Shown here: positions 49,455 through 58,902 of the stretch, in pieces | Numbering within the stretch: the stretch's first letter is position 1 | How the letters are laid out: the number at the start of each line of letters is the position of its first letter | DNA from: Clostridiales bacterium GWF2_38_85 | Lineage (GTDB): Bacteria > Bacillota > Clostridia > Oscillospirales > CAG-382 | Direction of reading: 5' to 3' | DNA: 64,000 bases | NCBI GenBank assembly: GCA_001797275.1 | Contig: MGOY01000031.1 | Span: forward strand, 1-64,000 | Notes under the pieces: model-generated | Databases searched by the model: none | Told to the model about the DNA's origin: nothing | What the model saw: the letters and a program-made list of their open reading frames with translations, nothing else | Translations under genes and position numbers: made by a program

Positions 49455-51497
49455 ATGAAAAGAGTACTCGCTTTTATAATGGTAGTTCTTATGATGGTAC
49501 TACCGTTAACAGGATGTAATCCCGGCGGAACAACTTCCGAGACATCCGGAGCAACTTCCGGAACAGAATCCAGAGATTACAATCCTGAGTTTGATACTTT
49601 AGTTATCGCAACATCGACATTTGAAGGCAAATTCAACCCATTCTATGCAGAAAGTGCATATGATCAACAGGTATTAGATCAAATATTTGTTTCACCCCAA
49701 AGAATCGACGCAAATAATGAGTTGATTGACTGGGCAGGCTCCATTACATATGCGGAAAAAGAAGTTGATGGAGCGACACATATCGTTTATACCATTAAAG
49801 TAAAAGAAGGAATGAAATTTACTGATGGTGAAGTTGTAAACATAGATGACTTGCTTTATACATTTTATGTATATGCAGATCCCGGATACTCCGGACCGTC
49901 CAGCACATGGGCAACATCTACAAGTATTGTAGGATTGAAAGACTATTACTATGATGACCCTGATTATTCGACTACTATAGCCGGCTTTGTTACAGAAGCA
50001 GACGAAAAGTATACAATTGAGAATATATCGAAAGAAGATTATATTGCTTATCTCATAGCTACTGATCTTGACGGCTGGTGGACAGGTGATCCTGCAGGAG
50101 AAGTTGATACAGATTATACTTGGTCGGATTATATAACTGACGAAGGTTTTGCTGATCAACTTGCTGCTATTGATGCAACAGATGCTGATGCAATGCTTGC
50201 TTTACTTGCAGAAGTAGAGTATACAAACTATGGAGCATATTACGATCCTTATACTTATTACCTTAATAAGTTACAGGAAGACTATATTACCGGAAACCTT
50301 GAGGATGGTGTTGATGTCGATACAATTTCCGGCATTGTAAGAGTTGACGATTATACATGTACTGTTGAATTCTATGATATCGACATATATGGTGACCGTG
50401 CAATTAACGGTATTCTTGCTCCTTCTCACTACTATGGTGCGTTTGAAAAAGGCAAGGCAGACGATCAACTTCTTAAGAATCTGGAATCTCCGATAGGATC
50501 AGGTCCTTATAAATTTGTTAAATATGACGATAACATAGTAACTGCAGTAGCAAACAACGATTATTTTGAAGGTATGCCTTACATACAGAACGTTAAGTGG
50601 CAGTATGTAACCGACAGCGACCTTATAATCGGTTTAAAGAACGGTACAATCGATATAGCTGTACCGAGCGCAAGTAAAGATGCAATAGATCAGCTTAATA
50701 CTGCAGAACTTAAGTATTCACTTGTTGATAACAATGGATACGGATATCTTGCAATAAACGCTGATAATGTTGATAAAGATGTTCGTAAAGGCTTAATGCA
50801 CCTCTTTAACAGACAACCTTCAGTTGAAGGTTATTATGGAACAGAGCTTGCTCAGGTTATTGAGCGTCCTATGACAACTACACTTGCTGAGTATCCGGAT
50901 GAAGCTACAGAGTATTACGGATATGATACAGATAAAGCTCTTGGTTACTTCGAAGATGCCGGATATGTACTGACAGACGGCAAGCTTATGAAAGATGGCG
51001 AGCAGCTTTCTGTTAATGTTTACATCGGCGGTGACGGCGAAGGTAATCATCCCGGTTATGCTATGCTTGTTCAGGCGCAAAATGACCTTGACGCTCTTGG
51101 CGGCGAACTTATAATCAACGATGTACAGTTCTCAGTACTGCAGGCAGCTATGAACGGCGGTACAGCAGATATGTTTGTACTTGCTTGGGGTGCTTCCAAT
51201 ACTTGTGATAAGACAACTATCTATAAAACCGCTGGTGGTCAGAACCGTACTAATATATCCAATGCAACTTTGGATGCGAAACTTGAAGCAATAATTAAAA
51301 CAGTTGATTTTGACGCAAGAAAGCAGCTTATTTCAGATATGCTGGATATAGTTATGGAAGAAGCAATTGAATTACCTCTTTACCAGAGAAAGAATATGAT
51401 TGCTTACAATCCGGAAGTTATTGATGAAAGCTCATGGCCGGAAACATCAACTTACTGGACATATGAGAATCAGCTCTGGAAGCTTAAACTTAACTGA
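49455..51497 (+). CDS. oppA: Oligopeptide-type ABC transporter substrate-binding lipoprotein
   Basis: 680 residues; AGGAGG about 9 nt before ATG. Signal peptide with lipobox PLTGC. SBP family 5 features: FEGKFNPFYAESAYDQQVLD, YTIKVKEGMKFTDGEVVNID, ESPIGSGPYKFVKYDDNIVT, YFEGMPYIQNVKW, LFNRQPSVEGYYGTELAQVI and MLDIVMEEAIELPLYQRKNM. It delivers peptides to the OppBCDF complex encoded downstream. An insertion of about 90 residues rich in Asp and Tyr (~170-265) makes it longer than most members. A terminator separates it from oppB, so it can be made in excess. Confidence 0.92.
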   Translation: MKRVLAFIMVVLMMVLPLTGCNPGGTTSETSGATSGTESRDYNPEFDTLVIATSTFEGKFNPFYAESAYDQQVLDQIFVSPQRIDANNELIDWAGSITYAEKEVDGATHIVYTIKVKEGMKFTDGEVVNIDDLLYTFYVYADPGYSGPSSTWATSTSIVGLKDYYYDDPDYSTTIAGFVTEADEKYTIENISKEDYIAYLIATDLDGWWTGDPAGEVDTDYTWSDYITDEGFADQLAAIDATDADAMLALLAEVEYTNYGAYYDPYTYYLNKLQEDYITGNLEDGVDVDTISGIVRVDDYTCTVEFYDIDIYGDRAINGILAPSHYYGAFEKGKADDQLLKNLESPIGSGPYKFVKYDDNIVTAVANNDYFEGMPYIQNVKWQYVTDSDLIIGLKNGTIDIAVPSASKDAIDQLNTAELKYSLVDNNGYGYLAINADNVDKDVRKGLMHLFNRQPSVEGYYGTELAQVIERPMTTTLAEYPDEATEYYGYDTDKALGYFEDAGYVLTDGKLMKDGEQLSVNVYIGGDGEGNHPGYAMLVQAQNDLDALGGELIINDVQFSVLQAAMNGGTADMFVLAWGASNTCDKTTIYKTAGGQNRTNISNATLDAKLEAIIKTVDFDARKQLISDMLDIVMEEAIELPLYQRKNMIAYNPEVIDESSWPETSTYWTYENQLWKLKLN

Positions 51498-51540
51498 TAG
51501 TTAAGGCAATCTAATTTAATAATATACTCGCAAGGTGTGT

Positions 51541-51578
51541 AACCGTATCCCACCTCTTTGGGGCGGGGTACGGTTTTC
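51541..51578 (+). terminator. Terminator after oppA
   Basis: AACCGTATCCC / GGGGTACGGTT stem followed by TTCAT. Confidence 0.8.
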
Positions 51579-51776
51579 ATCTGTATTTAAATTCAATATA
51601 TAATTATTTAACATAATAGACTTATGCAATATTTATTGCTATATTACAATACTAAAAATGAAATATAAGCTAAAAAACTGCCGTTATATTATTTTCGGCA
51701 GTACTTTGATTATACATATATGTTATCATACTAACATATTATCATGAATAAATATATCATTTAACAGATTATTATC

Positions 51777-51882
51777 TATATAAAATTCATAAATGAATTA
51801 CACTAAAAATTCGATGAAAACTCTTTGGTTTTTGAGTTTTTATCGGATGATCAAATCAATATTCATTTGTTTGTTTAATATA
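51777..51882. repeat. ~105-bp palindromic repeat, full copy in the oppB leader
   Basis: Right half (ATCAAATCAATATTCATTTG and TTGTTTAATATA) is nearly identical to that of the copy at 33117; left end TATAAAATTCATAAATGAAT is more diverged. Confidence 0.8.
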
Positions 51883-51904
51883 GATATAGAGGAGGAAACA
51901 ACGA

Positions 51905-52879
51905 ATGAAGCAGTATATCATTCGTCGTGTGCTGATTAGTATTATTGTACTTTTTGGGGTTTCAATAATGCTTTATACGCTCACCAGGCTTATGCCGTCG
52001 GATTTCGTCGATTTATCGACTTCCGGCAATATCAAAATAACCGAAGAGCAAAAAAATCACTTAAGAGAGCTTTACGGGCTTGACAAAGGTATTATAGAAG
52101 GGTATTTTTCCTGGGTCAATGATGTATTTCATGGTGATTTAGGGACATCGCTTACTTATAAAAAGCCGGTAGTTGATATTATAAAACAATATGCTCCGAT
52201 TACATTTATTGTAGCAGGCATTTCGCTGGTATTACAATTTATTGTTGCCGTACCACTTGGAATACTGGCAGCAAGAAAGCAATATTCAAAAACAGACTAT
52301 ACGATTGTTATAGCGACTTTTATAGGTATATCACTTCCAATATTCTTTTTTGCGGTGGTATTAAAATCAGTATTCAGCGATTGGTTGGACATTTTACCCG
52401 CTTCGGGTATGCTTACGGCAAGAAGAAATTACGACGGATTTACTTTTGCAAAATTATTAGATTATGCTAAACATTTAATACTGCCAATATCTTGCTTTGT
52501 AATTACCAGTGTTGGTGGATTACTCAGATATACAAGAACCAATATGCTTGAAGTACTAAATATGGACTATGTTCGTACAGCAAGGGCAAAAGGGGTATCC
52601 GAAAGTAAAGTAATAAACAAACACGCATTCCGAAACACATTAATTCCGATTGTTACAATGGTTGGCGGTATGCTTCCGGGATTATTCAGTGGCGCTGCTA
52701 TAACAGAGGGATTATTTGCATTAGAGGGGTTAGGCAATCTTGCATTAAAAGCATCATACAGTGCAGATATACCTTACTTAATGGGCTTTAATATGTTTCT
52801 GGCAGTTTTAACACTTGCAGGAACACTTCTATCAGATATATTATATGCAGTAGTAGACCCTCGAGTCAGGTATAGTTAG
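51905..52879 (+). CDS. oppB: Oligopeptide ABC transporter permease OppB
   Basis: 324 residues, six membrane helices. MKQYIIRRVLISIIVLFGVS, TRLMPSDFVDLS, LRELYGLDKG, GDLGTSLTYKKPVVD and the EAA loop RYTRTNMLEVLNMDYVRTAR-AKG, then EGLFALEGLGNLALKA. GAGGAGG lies 10 nt before ATG. First gene of oppBCDF. Confidence 0.95.
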   Translation: MKQYIIRRVLISIIVLFGVSIMLYTLTRLMPSDFVDLSTSGNIKITEEQKNHLRELYGLDKGIIEGYFSWVNDVFHGDLGTSLTYKKPVVDIIKQYAPITFIVAGISLVLQFIVAVPLGILAARKQYSKTDYTIVIATFIGISLPIFFFAVVLKSVFSDWLDILPASGMLTARRNYDGFTFAKLLDYAKHLILPISCFVITSVGGLLRYTRTNMLEVLNMDYVRTARAKGVSESKVINKHAFRNTLIPIVTMVGGMLPGLFSGAAITEGLFALEGLGNLALKASYSADIPYLMGFNMFLAVLTLAGTLLSDILYAVVDPRVRYS

Positions 52880-52889
52880 GAGAGTCGGT

Positions 52890-53933
52890 ATGGATAAAGA
52901 TCATAATTTAAAAAATGAAAATCAAACGAATGCCGACGAAGTTGAGTTAAATCAAGTAATCCTTTCACCGGGACAACTGGTTTTTAAAAGATTTTTAAGG
53001 AATAAGCTTGCTGTTATAGGTATTGCAGTTTTGCTCTTTATGATTATCTTCAGCTTTATTGGACCGTTTTTTACAACTTATCGTGAGACAACAATATTCT
53101 ATTCTGTAGAAAGAATAGATGAACAAACCGGTGAAGAATTATTATATGAGATTCCCGGTACTGAATTATCAACTGTCAGCAAACAATATAAAAATGCTCA
53201 TGTCATTCAAAATGTAAAAACTCCCCCAAATTCATATCATATACTTGGAACAGATAATATGGGACGAGATATCTTAACAAGACTTATGTATGGTGGTCGA
53301 GTATCGTTACTTATTGGTCTTTGTGTTGTTATTGTTGAATTGCTGATTGGTGTTACTCTTGGTGGTATCGCAGGCTATTATGGTGGTGTCGCCGATATGA
53401 TTATTATGAGAATGGTTGAAATATTCTATGCGATACCATTTATACCACTCATGCTTATTATATCAGCTATTATGATTCAGTTTAATATTTCACCAGGCAC
53501 AAAAATATATTATATAATGCTGATTATGGGTGTTATATATTGGGCGGGCGTGGCTCGTATGATTAGAGGCCAGATTTTGTCGCTTCGTGAAATGGAATAT
53601 ATGCAGGCAGCAGAAGCTACCGGCATCAGACCTATAAAACGTATATTTAAACATTTAATCCCAAATGTTATGCCGATAATTATTGTTATGGCAACAATGG
53701 ATCTTGGTGGTGTAATTCTTACAGAGTCAACTATGAGCTATTTGGGAGTCGGTGTACCTGCAACGCAGGCATCATGGGGTAATATGGTTAGTACGGTTCA
53801 AGGCATGACTAACCTATTTCATTATTGGTTTATGTGGATTCCGCCAGGAATGTGTATATTATTTACGGTTCTTGCATTTAACTTTGCCGGCGACGGATTG
53901 CGCGATGCATTCGACCCGAAGATGAAAAGGTAG
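52890..53933 (+). CDS. oppC: Oligopeptide ABC transporter permease OppC
   Basis: 347 residues. N-terminal cytoplasmic tail, first helix (LAVIGIAVLLFMIIFSFIG), then HILGTDNMGRDILTRLMYGG, the EAA loop (SLREMEYMQAAEATGIRPIK) and STMSYLGVGVPATQASWGNM. An insertion in the first external loop (FYSVERIDEQTGEELLYEIP) is longer than usual. AGGAGAG before ATG; 10 nt after oppB. Confidence 0.95.
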   Translation: MDKDHNLKNENQTNADEVELNQVILSPGQLVFKRFLRNKLAVIGIAVLLFMIIFSFIGPFFTTYRETTIFYSVERIDEQTGEELLYEIPGTELSTVSKQYKNAHVIQNVKTPPNSYHILGTDNMGRDILTRLMYGGRVSLLIGLCVVIVELLIGVTLGGIAGYYGGVADMIIMRMVEIFYAIPFIPLMLIISAIMIQFNISPGTKIYYIMLIMGVIYWAGVARMIRGQILSLREMEYMQAAEATGIRPIKRIFKHLIPNVMPIIIVMATMDLGGVILTESTMSYLGVGVPATQASWGNMVSTVQGMTNLFHYWFMWIPPGMCILFTVLAFNFAGDGLRDAFDPKMKR

Positions 53934-53942
53934 GTGAGCAAA

Positions 53943-55094
53943 ATGGATGTAACAGAAAAGAAAACAAGGCTCGCTGAAATTAAGAAGTTTAATAATAAAA
54001 AATATAAAGAATATAAACTATTTGAAAAAAGAAAAAAAATACACCAGTTGGAATATTATTCAAAACTGCGTGATACAAATAATCTCCTTGAAATTGAAAA
54101 TTTAAAAACATACTTTTACACTGATGTTGGAACAGTAAAAGCAGTTGATGGCGTAACTTTTGATGTTCCAAAAGGAAAGACAATAGGGATTGTTGGTGAA
54201 TCCGGATGTGGCAAGAGTGTTACCAGTCTCTCAATTATGAGGCTTCTTCAAGGCCCGCAGGGACAGATAACCGGTGGACAAATCAGATATAATCAAGAAA
54301 GTCGAAATCGTGTTATTGACTTAACAAAGGTTACAACAAAAGAAATGCAGTCTATCAGAGGGAATGAAATATCTATGATATTTCAGGAGCCTATGACTTC
54401 ATTAAACCCTGTATTTACTATTGGGGATCAAATTGATGAGGTTATTAGTCTTCATAATCCTAAGCTTTCAAAATTAGAGGTAAAATACCGCTCTATCGAT
54501 ATGATGAAAACTGTTGGTATTGCTCGTGCAGACGGAATATATAAGAGTTATCCACATGAATTATCTGGTGGTATGCGTCAGAGAGTTGTTATTGCAATGG
54601 CTTTGGCATGTAATCCTCAGCTGATAATTGCTGATGAACCTACTACTGCTCTTGATGTTACCATACAAGCACAGATACTTGATTTATTAAGAGCCTTAAA
54701 GGTTAAAATAAATGCTTCGATAATGCTGATTACACATGATCTTGGTGTTGTTGCTGAAATGGCTGATACTGTAGTTGTTATGTATGCAGGTCGTGTAGTT
54801 GAGCAGGGAACAGCTTCAGATATCTTCCATAATCCGCTTCATCCTTATACAATAGGGTTGATGAATTCCAGACCAAACATTAATGATGTTACCGGTAAGC
54901 TTTATTCAATCCCAGGTAATGTCCCCAATCCGATAAATCTTCCGAATTATTGTTATTTTAAGAATAGATGCGAGAAGTCGATTGATATGTGTAATGGCGA
55001 ATATCCTCCGCTGCTTTCGGTTACAGATACTCATAAAGTATGTTGTTATTTATACTGTGATCAATGCAAAAAGGAGGAAGCTGTAAATGGATAA
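53943..55094 (+). CDS. oppD: Oligopeptide ABC transporter ATPase OppD
   Basis: 383 residues from ATG 53943, 5 nt after AGGTGA (a GTG at 53934, directly after the oppC stop, is the alternative). A highly charged N-terminal stretch of about 45 residues (Lys- and Tyr-rich, not part of the ATPase) precedes the usual start [17 protein letters not shown]. Then Walker [10 protein letters not shown]-loop [12 protein letters not shown], signature LSGGMRQR, Walker [13 protein letters not shown] and the C-terminal Cys cluster of peptide ATPases ([14 protein letters not shown]). It pairs with OppF to drive uptake. Confidence 0.93.
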   Translation: MDVTEKKTRLAEIKKFNNKKYKEYKLFEKRKKIHQLEYYSKLRDTNNLLEIENLKTYFYTDVGTVKAVDGVTFDVPKGKTIGIVGESGCGKSVTSLSIMRLLQGPQGQITGGQIRYNQESRNRVIDLTKVTTKEMQSIRGNEISMIFQEPMTSLNPVFTIGDQIDEVISLHNPKLSKLEVKYRSIDMMKTVGIARADGIYKSYPHELSGGMRQRVVIAMALACNPQLIIADEPTTALDVTIQAQILDLLRALKVKINASIMLITHDLGVVAEMADTVVVMYAGRVVEQGTASDIFHNPLHPYTIGLMNSRPNINDVTGKLYSIPGNVPNPINLPNYCYFKNRCEKSIDMCNGEYPPLLSVTDTHKVCCYLYCDQCKKEEAVNG

Positions 55095-56100
55095 TAATAA
55101 CCTAATTGAAGTTTCCCACCTTAAAAAGTATTTCCCGATTAAATCAGGTCTACTGCAAAAGATTGTTGGTCATGTAAAAGCAGTTGATGATGTCAGCTTT
55201 ACTATTAAAAAGGGTCAAACCTTCGGGCTTGTCGGAGAATCGGGATGCGGCAAGACAACTATCGGTCGTACAATCCTCCGCTTGATCGAACCGACAGCAG
55301 GAAGTGCTGTTATTGACGGTGTCGATATATTCCAGATACACTCTAAGGAACTACTCAGAAGAATGCGTCAGAAGATGCAATTGATATTTCAGGATCCTTA
55401 TTCATCATTGAATCCGAGAATTCCTATTGGTGAAATTATCGGCGAAGCTGTCAGAGAGCATAATCTGGTTTCAAAAGGTGAGTACAGAGATTATGTTTTA
55501 AAAACAATGATTGAGTGTGGGCTCAGACCGTATTATATTGACCGTTATCCGCATGAATTCTCAGGTGGTCAACGTCAGAGAATTTGTATTGCCCGTGCGT
55601 TGGCATTAAAACCTCAACTTATCGTTGCAGACGAGCCTGTGTCAGCTCTTGATGTGTCAATACAAGCTCAGATAATAAATCTTCTGAAGGATTTGCAGGA
55701 TAGCAAGGGAATAACATTCCTTTTCATTTCACACGACTTATCGGTTGTTGAGTATATTTCTGATGTAGTCGGTGTAATGTATCTTGGTAATTTAGTTGAG
55801 TTGGCTCCGAAGAAAGAGCTGTTTAAACAACCCTTACATCCGTACACAAAGGCACTGCTCAGTGCAGTACCGGTACCGAATCCGGACATCAAGATGAACC
55901 GTATTATTCTTGAGGGCGATATACCGTCACCGGCAAACCCACCTAGCGGCTGCAAATTCCATACCAGATGCAAATACTGCATGGAGGTTTGCAAGAAGGT
56001 TGCGCCTCCGTTTAAAGAAATTGCTCCCGAGCATTTCGTTGCTTGTCACCTGTATGATGTAGACCTTGCTAGAACAGCTTCTGAACAGGGTTCAAAATAA
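55087..56100 (+). CDS. oppF: Oligopeptide ABC transporter ATPase OppF
   Basis: 337 residues; starts 8 nt inside oppD, with AAGGAGG upstream. [20 protein letters not shown] is the classic OppF opening; Walker [21 protein letters not shown], signature FSGGQRQR, Walker [13 protein letters not shown] and the C-terminal [14 protein letters not shown] with HLYD. Last gene of the operon, before a bidirectional terminator. Confidence 0.95.
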   Translation: MDNNNLIEVSHLKKYFPIKSGLLQKIVGHVKAVDDVSFTIKKGQTFGLVGESGCGKTTIGRTILRLIEPTAGSAVIDGVDIFQIHSKELLRRMRQKMQLIFQDPYSSLNPRIPIGEIIGEAVREHNLVSKGEYRDYVLKTMIECGLRPYYIDRYPHEFSGGQRQRICIARALALKPQLIVADEPVSALDVSIQAQIINLLKDLQDSKGITFLFISHDLSVVEYISDVVGVMYLGNLVELAPKKELFKQPLHPYTKALLSAVPVPNPDIKMNRIILEGDIPSPANPPSGCKFHTRCKYCMEVCKKVAPPFKEIAPEHFVACHLYDVDLARTASEQGSK

Positions 56101-56118
56101 AACTGATTATACAAAATA

Positions 56119-56144
56119 ACAGCCTGAACAAAATGTTCAGGCTG
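56119..56144. terminator. Bidirectional terminator between oppF and the second oppA
   Basis: ACAGCCTGAAC AAAA GTTCAGGCTGT, perfect 11-bp stem, then CTTGTTTTTT. Confidence 0.9.
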
Positions 56145-56161
56145 TCTTGTTTTTTATAGAA

Positions 56162-57913
56162 TTATTGTTCGCTGGTTACTTCAGATTCTGTAACTGCATT
56201 GTTTTCTGCTTCGATTATTGAGTTGATTGTCATATAATCTTTTAATGTTGTTTTGTTAAGAATTCTGTATCCGAAGTAGGAAGATTTTATATTGGATAAA
56301 TCACTGCTCTTAACATAGCTTTCAACATTGAAGTATAACGCAGTTGCCGGCATTAGTTCAATCAACATTTTCTCCGCATCATGAAGAACCTGTGCGCGTT
56401 GTGTACGATCGGAAACATATACAACGCTGTCAATCAATGCATCGTAGTCATTATCCTGTAAACCGCTGTAATGCGGTGTAAATGCATCAGCTTCAATGTC
56501 TATTGATACTTTGCATCCGCTGTAAAATTTCGCGAAAGGAGCAAGGAAACCAAATGCATCTGTTGTATTACCCATGATATCAAGAGCGATAACATCGAAT
56601 TCTCTTAATGAAAGAGCATTTGTATAATTGATACCTGATTGTTCATTAAGAGTTACTGTAAATCCAAGCTCTTCCCAAACACTCTTTGCATATTCTGCAA
56701 CCGTTTGTTCTATCGAATCAAAGTTACTCTTTTTATAGGTTATCGAAAAGCTACCGCTATTTACTCCGGCTTCCTTGAGAAGTGTTTTTGCTTGTTCAAG
56801 ATTTGCGGTTGTTGAAATGAGATTTCCACCAACAGTTCTAAATTCGGTTTTATTATTTGTATCGAAAACACCGTGGGGAACATATCCTGTTGCAGGGACA
56901 ACACCACGGCCGACAATATTAGCAATTTCGGTTCTATCAAGAGCTATTGAAAGTGCCTGTCTGACTTTCGCATCACTCAGCAACTCGTTTGTTGTATTGA
57001 AAAAATAGGTGTATGAAGAAAGCATATTTTGGATTTCTAAATTGCTCTTATATTTTTCGTAGCCTTCTTTTGAAAAATCCCCAAGATAATAGAGATTGCC
57101 TTCATCGTATTGAGATTCTTGATAAGCTGCACCGTTTCCGCTGTTAGTCTTATACTCTATGATTATTTTATATGGTGTTACATATTTATTGAATGCGTCA
57201 TCTTTTCCGATCCTATAATAAGCGGACCGCTCAAGAACAATTTTTGAATTGTAGTCCAAGGTCTGAACCTTGAATGGACCGTTTGTTACAATGGATGTGC
57301 TTTTAGATGTCCAGTTGGATTCATCCTTTAAAACAATAACCTCACGCAACGGAACAAGTCCAATGCAGGCTACTGTTTCGGCAAATAAGTTAATATCATA
57401 TTCTGTTTCGAATGTTACTTCAAGCTCAAGGTCGCCGAGAGCAACCAATCCAAGGTCATCACTTGTCATAACACCGCTTTTAACATTTTTTGCATTCTTT
57501 ATTGGATAAAGAAGTGAAGCATATGGACTTTCGGTTTCGGGTTGAAGAATACGTTTCCATGCATAAACAATGTCGTCTGCGGAAACTGAAATTCCATCGC
57601 TCCATTTTGTTTCATTAAGCTCGAAAATCATTTTATACTGACCGTCGATTCTATCGACCTGACCGTACCAGCTCTTCGCCAGTGCGGGTTTAACATTACC
57701 TTTTTCGTCGATTGTAGTCAACGGTTCAAAAATCAAACCTAAGAATTTTGTGATGTCCGAATCAGTTTGCATTATTGAGGGATCTAAACTTGTCGGATAT
57801 GCACCTAAGTACATTTTAATAATAGGTCCTTTGTCATTCTCATCTCTTTGACAGCCTGCAAATATGCTAAGGCTCATCAGAATAACAAGCACCAAAGCGA
57901 TAACTTTTTTCAT
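56162..57913 (-). CDS. oppA: Second peptide-type substrate-binding lipoprotein (SBP family 5)
   Basis: 583 residues from ATG 57913 (AAGGA upstream; the in-frame TTG just before is not needed). Lipobox IFAGC. Seen: MYLGAYPTSLDPSIMQTDSD, ELNETKWSDGISVSADDIVYAWKR (in part), VTNGPFKVQTLDYNSKIVLE, QALSIALDRTEIANIVGRG and LMPATALYFNVESYV. This is a dipeptide/oligopeptide-binding protein that converges on oppBCDF and probably feeds the same permease with other peptides. It is shorter and unlike the first oppA in sequence. Confidence 0.9.
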   Translation of the reverse strand: MKKVIALVLVILMSLSIFAGCQRDENDKGPIIKMYLGAYPTSLDPSIMQTDSDITKFLGLIFEPLTTIDEKGNVKPALAKSWYGQVDRIDGQYKMIFELNETKWSDGISVSADDIVYAWKRILQPETESPYASLLYPIKNAKNVKSGVMTSDDLGLVALGDLELEVTFETEYDINLFAETVACIGLVPLREVIVLKDESNWTSKSTSIVTNGPFKVQTLDYNSKIVLERSAYYRIGKDDAFNKYVTPYKIIIEYKTNSGNGAAYQESQYDEGNLYYLGDFSKEGYEKYKSNLEIQNMLSSYTYFFNTTNELLSDAKVRQALSIALDRTEIANIVGRGVVPATGYVPHGVFDTNNKTEFRTVGGNLISTTANLEQAKTLLKEAGVNSGSFSITYKKSNFDSIEQTVAEYAKSVWEELGFTVTLNEQSGINYTNALSLREFDVIALDIMGNTTDAFGFLAPFAKFYSGCKVSIDIEADAFTPHYSGLQDNDYDALIDSVVYVSDRTQRAQVLHDAEKMLIELMPATALYFNVESYVKSSDLSNIKSSYFGYRILNKTTLKDYMTINSIIEAENNAVTESEVTSEQ

Positions 57914-58300
57914 CAATTGTCATCCTTCCGCAAATATCTCAAATAGCTTAATTGGCACTGCTTTAAGAAACCAACACTGCTCTGCATATTATATCATGTT
58001 GATGAAAAATAATCAATGCTAAAAAATATATTCTTTTAATTGCACAAAAAACAATTACATTTTTGTAAAAAATGCACAAAAACAACGTTTTGAATTTGTT
58101 GCAATAAAGCAAAAGATAGTGTATAATTAGCTTATGAAGTCGTTGATTAATTGGGAATATCCTAAAATTTCAATCAATATAATACAAGATATATTTTTTA
58201 TTAAAATTAAATAAATCGATATAAATTTCTCTACGATTTATTCAATAGCTCCTTATATTAACGAATTTTATAATACAACATTTATATGAGGTTTTCGGAT
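57914..58300. other. Divergent intergenic region
   Basis: AT-rich; contains the promoter at 58099-58127 for the rightward gene, and a stem AATAAATCG / CGATTTATT in its leader. No gene seen. Confidence 0.5.
58099..58127 (+). promoter_or_regulatory. Promoter of the small membrane protein gene
   Basis: TTGCAA at 58099-58104 and TATAAT at 58122-58127, 17-bp spacer; leader about 170 nt. Confidence 0.7.
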
Positions 58301-58747
58301 ATGATTGTTATTAACACAAATGGATCAATAGATTTTATTAAAAAAAATTTTGATTACATGACATCAGAGGCATATTATGCAGGAAGTGATGATTTTCTTG
58401 ATGTTGTTTTCACTGGACACAGAACAAAAAACAGATTATTTCTGATTCATAAACCACCGAAAATCCGTTCAACATTTACAACTGTTTTTCGTGGCAAAAT
58501 AGTCGCGACCGAAGACGGATGTAAAATTACGGGCAGATTGACGAAAAGAATCGCTGATTATATTTTATTTTTTATTGTTACAGCAATGATATTATTTTTT
58601 TCAAAAGAGATTATGAAAATCAGTTATAATACAGGTTTAGTGTTAGCATTGGTTTGGGGTGCTGTAATGTTATATTTTCTGTTTCCGACACCAAATGTAA
58701 AAAGAAAGTATGAAGACTTCCTGAAAAGAATAATAAAGGGTTATTAA
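58301..58747 (+). CDS. Hypothetical two-helix membrane protein
   Basis: 148 residues from ATG 58301, 9 nt after GAGG (the ATG at 58286 overlaps that site). The first ~85 residues are soluble (SDDFLDVVFTGHRTKNRLFL), then two hydrophobic helices (ILFFIVTAMILFFSKEI and TGLVLALVWGAVMLYFLF) and a basic C-terminus (KRKYEDFLKRIIKG). Unknown family; similar to small clostridial proteins with a PH-like front and a helical hairpin. Ends in a terminator. Confidence 0.65.
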   Translation: MIVINTNGSIDFIKKNFDYMTSEAYYAGSDDFLDVVFTGHRTKNRLFLIHKPPKIRSTFTTVFRGKIVATEDGCKITGRLTKRIADYILFFIVTAMILFFSKEIMKISYNTGLVLALVWGAVMLYFLFPTPNVKRKYEDFLKRIIKGY

Positions 58748-58754
58748 ATCGATT

Positions 58755-58786
58755 ACCATCGGATCTTTATGCCGATGGTTTTATTT
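58755..58786 (+). terminator. Terminator
   Basis: ACCATCGG / CCGATGGT stem followed by TTTATTTT. Confidence 0.85.
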
Positions 58787-58902
58787 TATTTTCTGATTAT
58801 TAACAATAATTACATATAAAGAGTGAATTAAAACATTACAGAGAGTAAATGATATATACAAACAGAAGTCAAAATATTATCTTCGGAAGGAAAGTAGTTT
58901 AT

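Larger units (their letters stand above)
51498..51904. other. oppA-oppB intergenic region
   Basis: Contains the oppA terminator (51541-51575), a second hairpin (ACTGCCG/CGGCAGT, 51677-51702), and a full palindromic repeat (51777-51882) that ends 7 nt before the oppB ribosome binding site. Confidence 0.7.
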
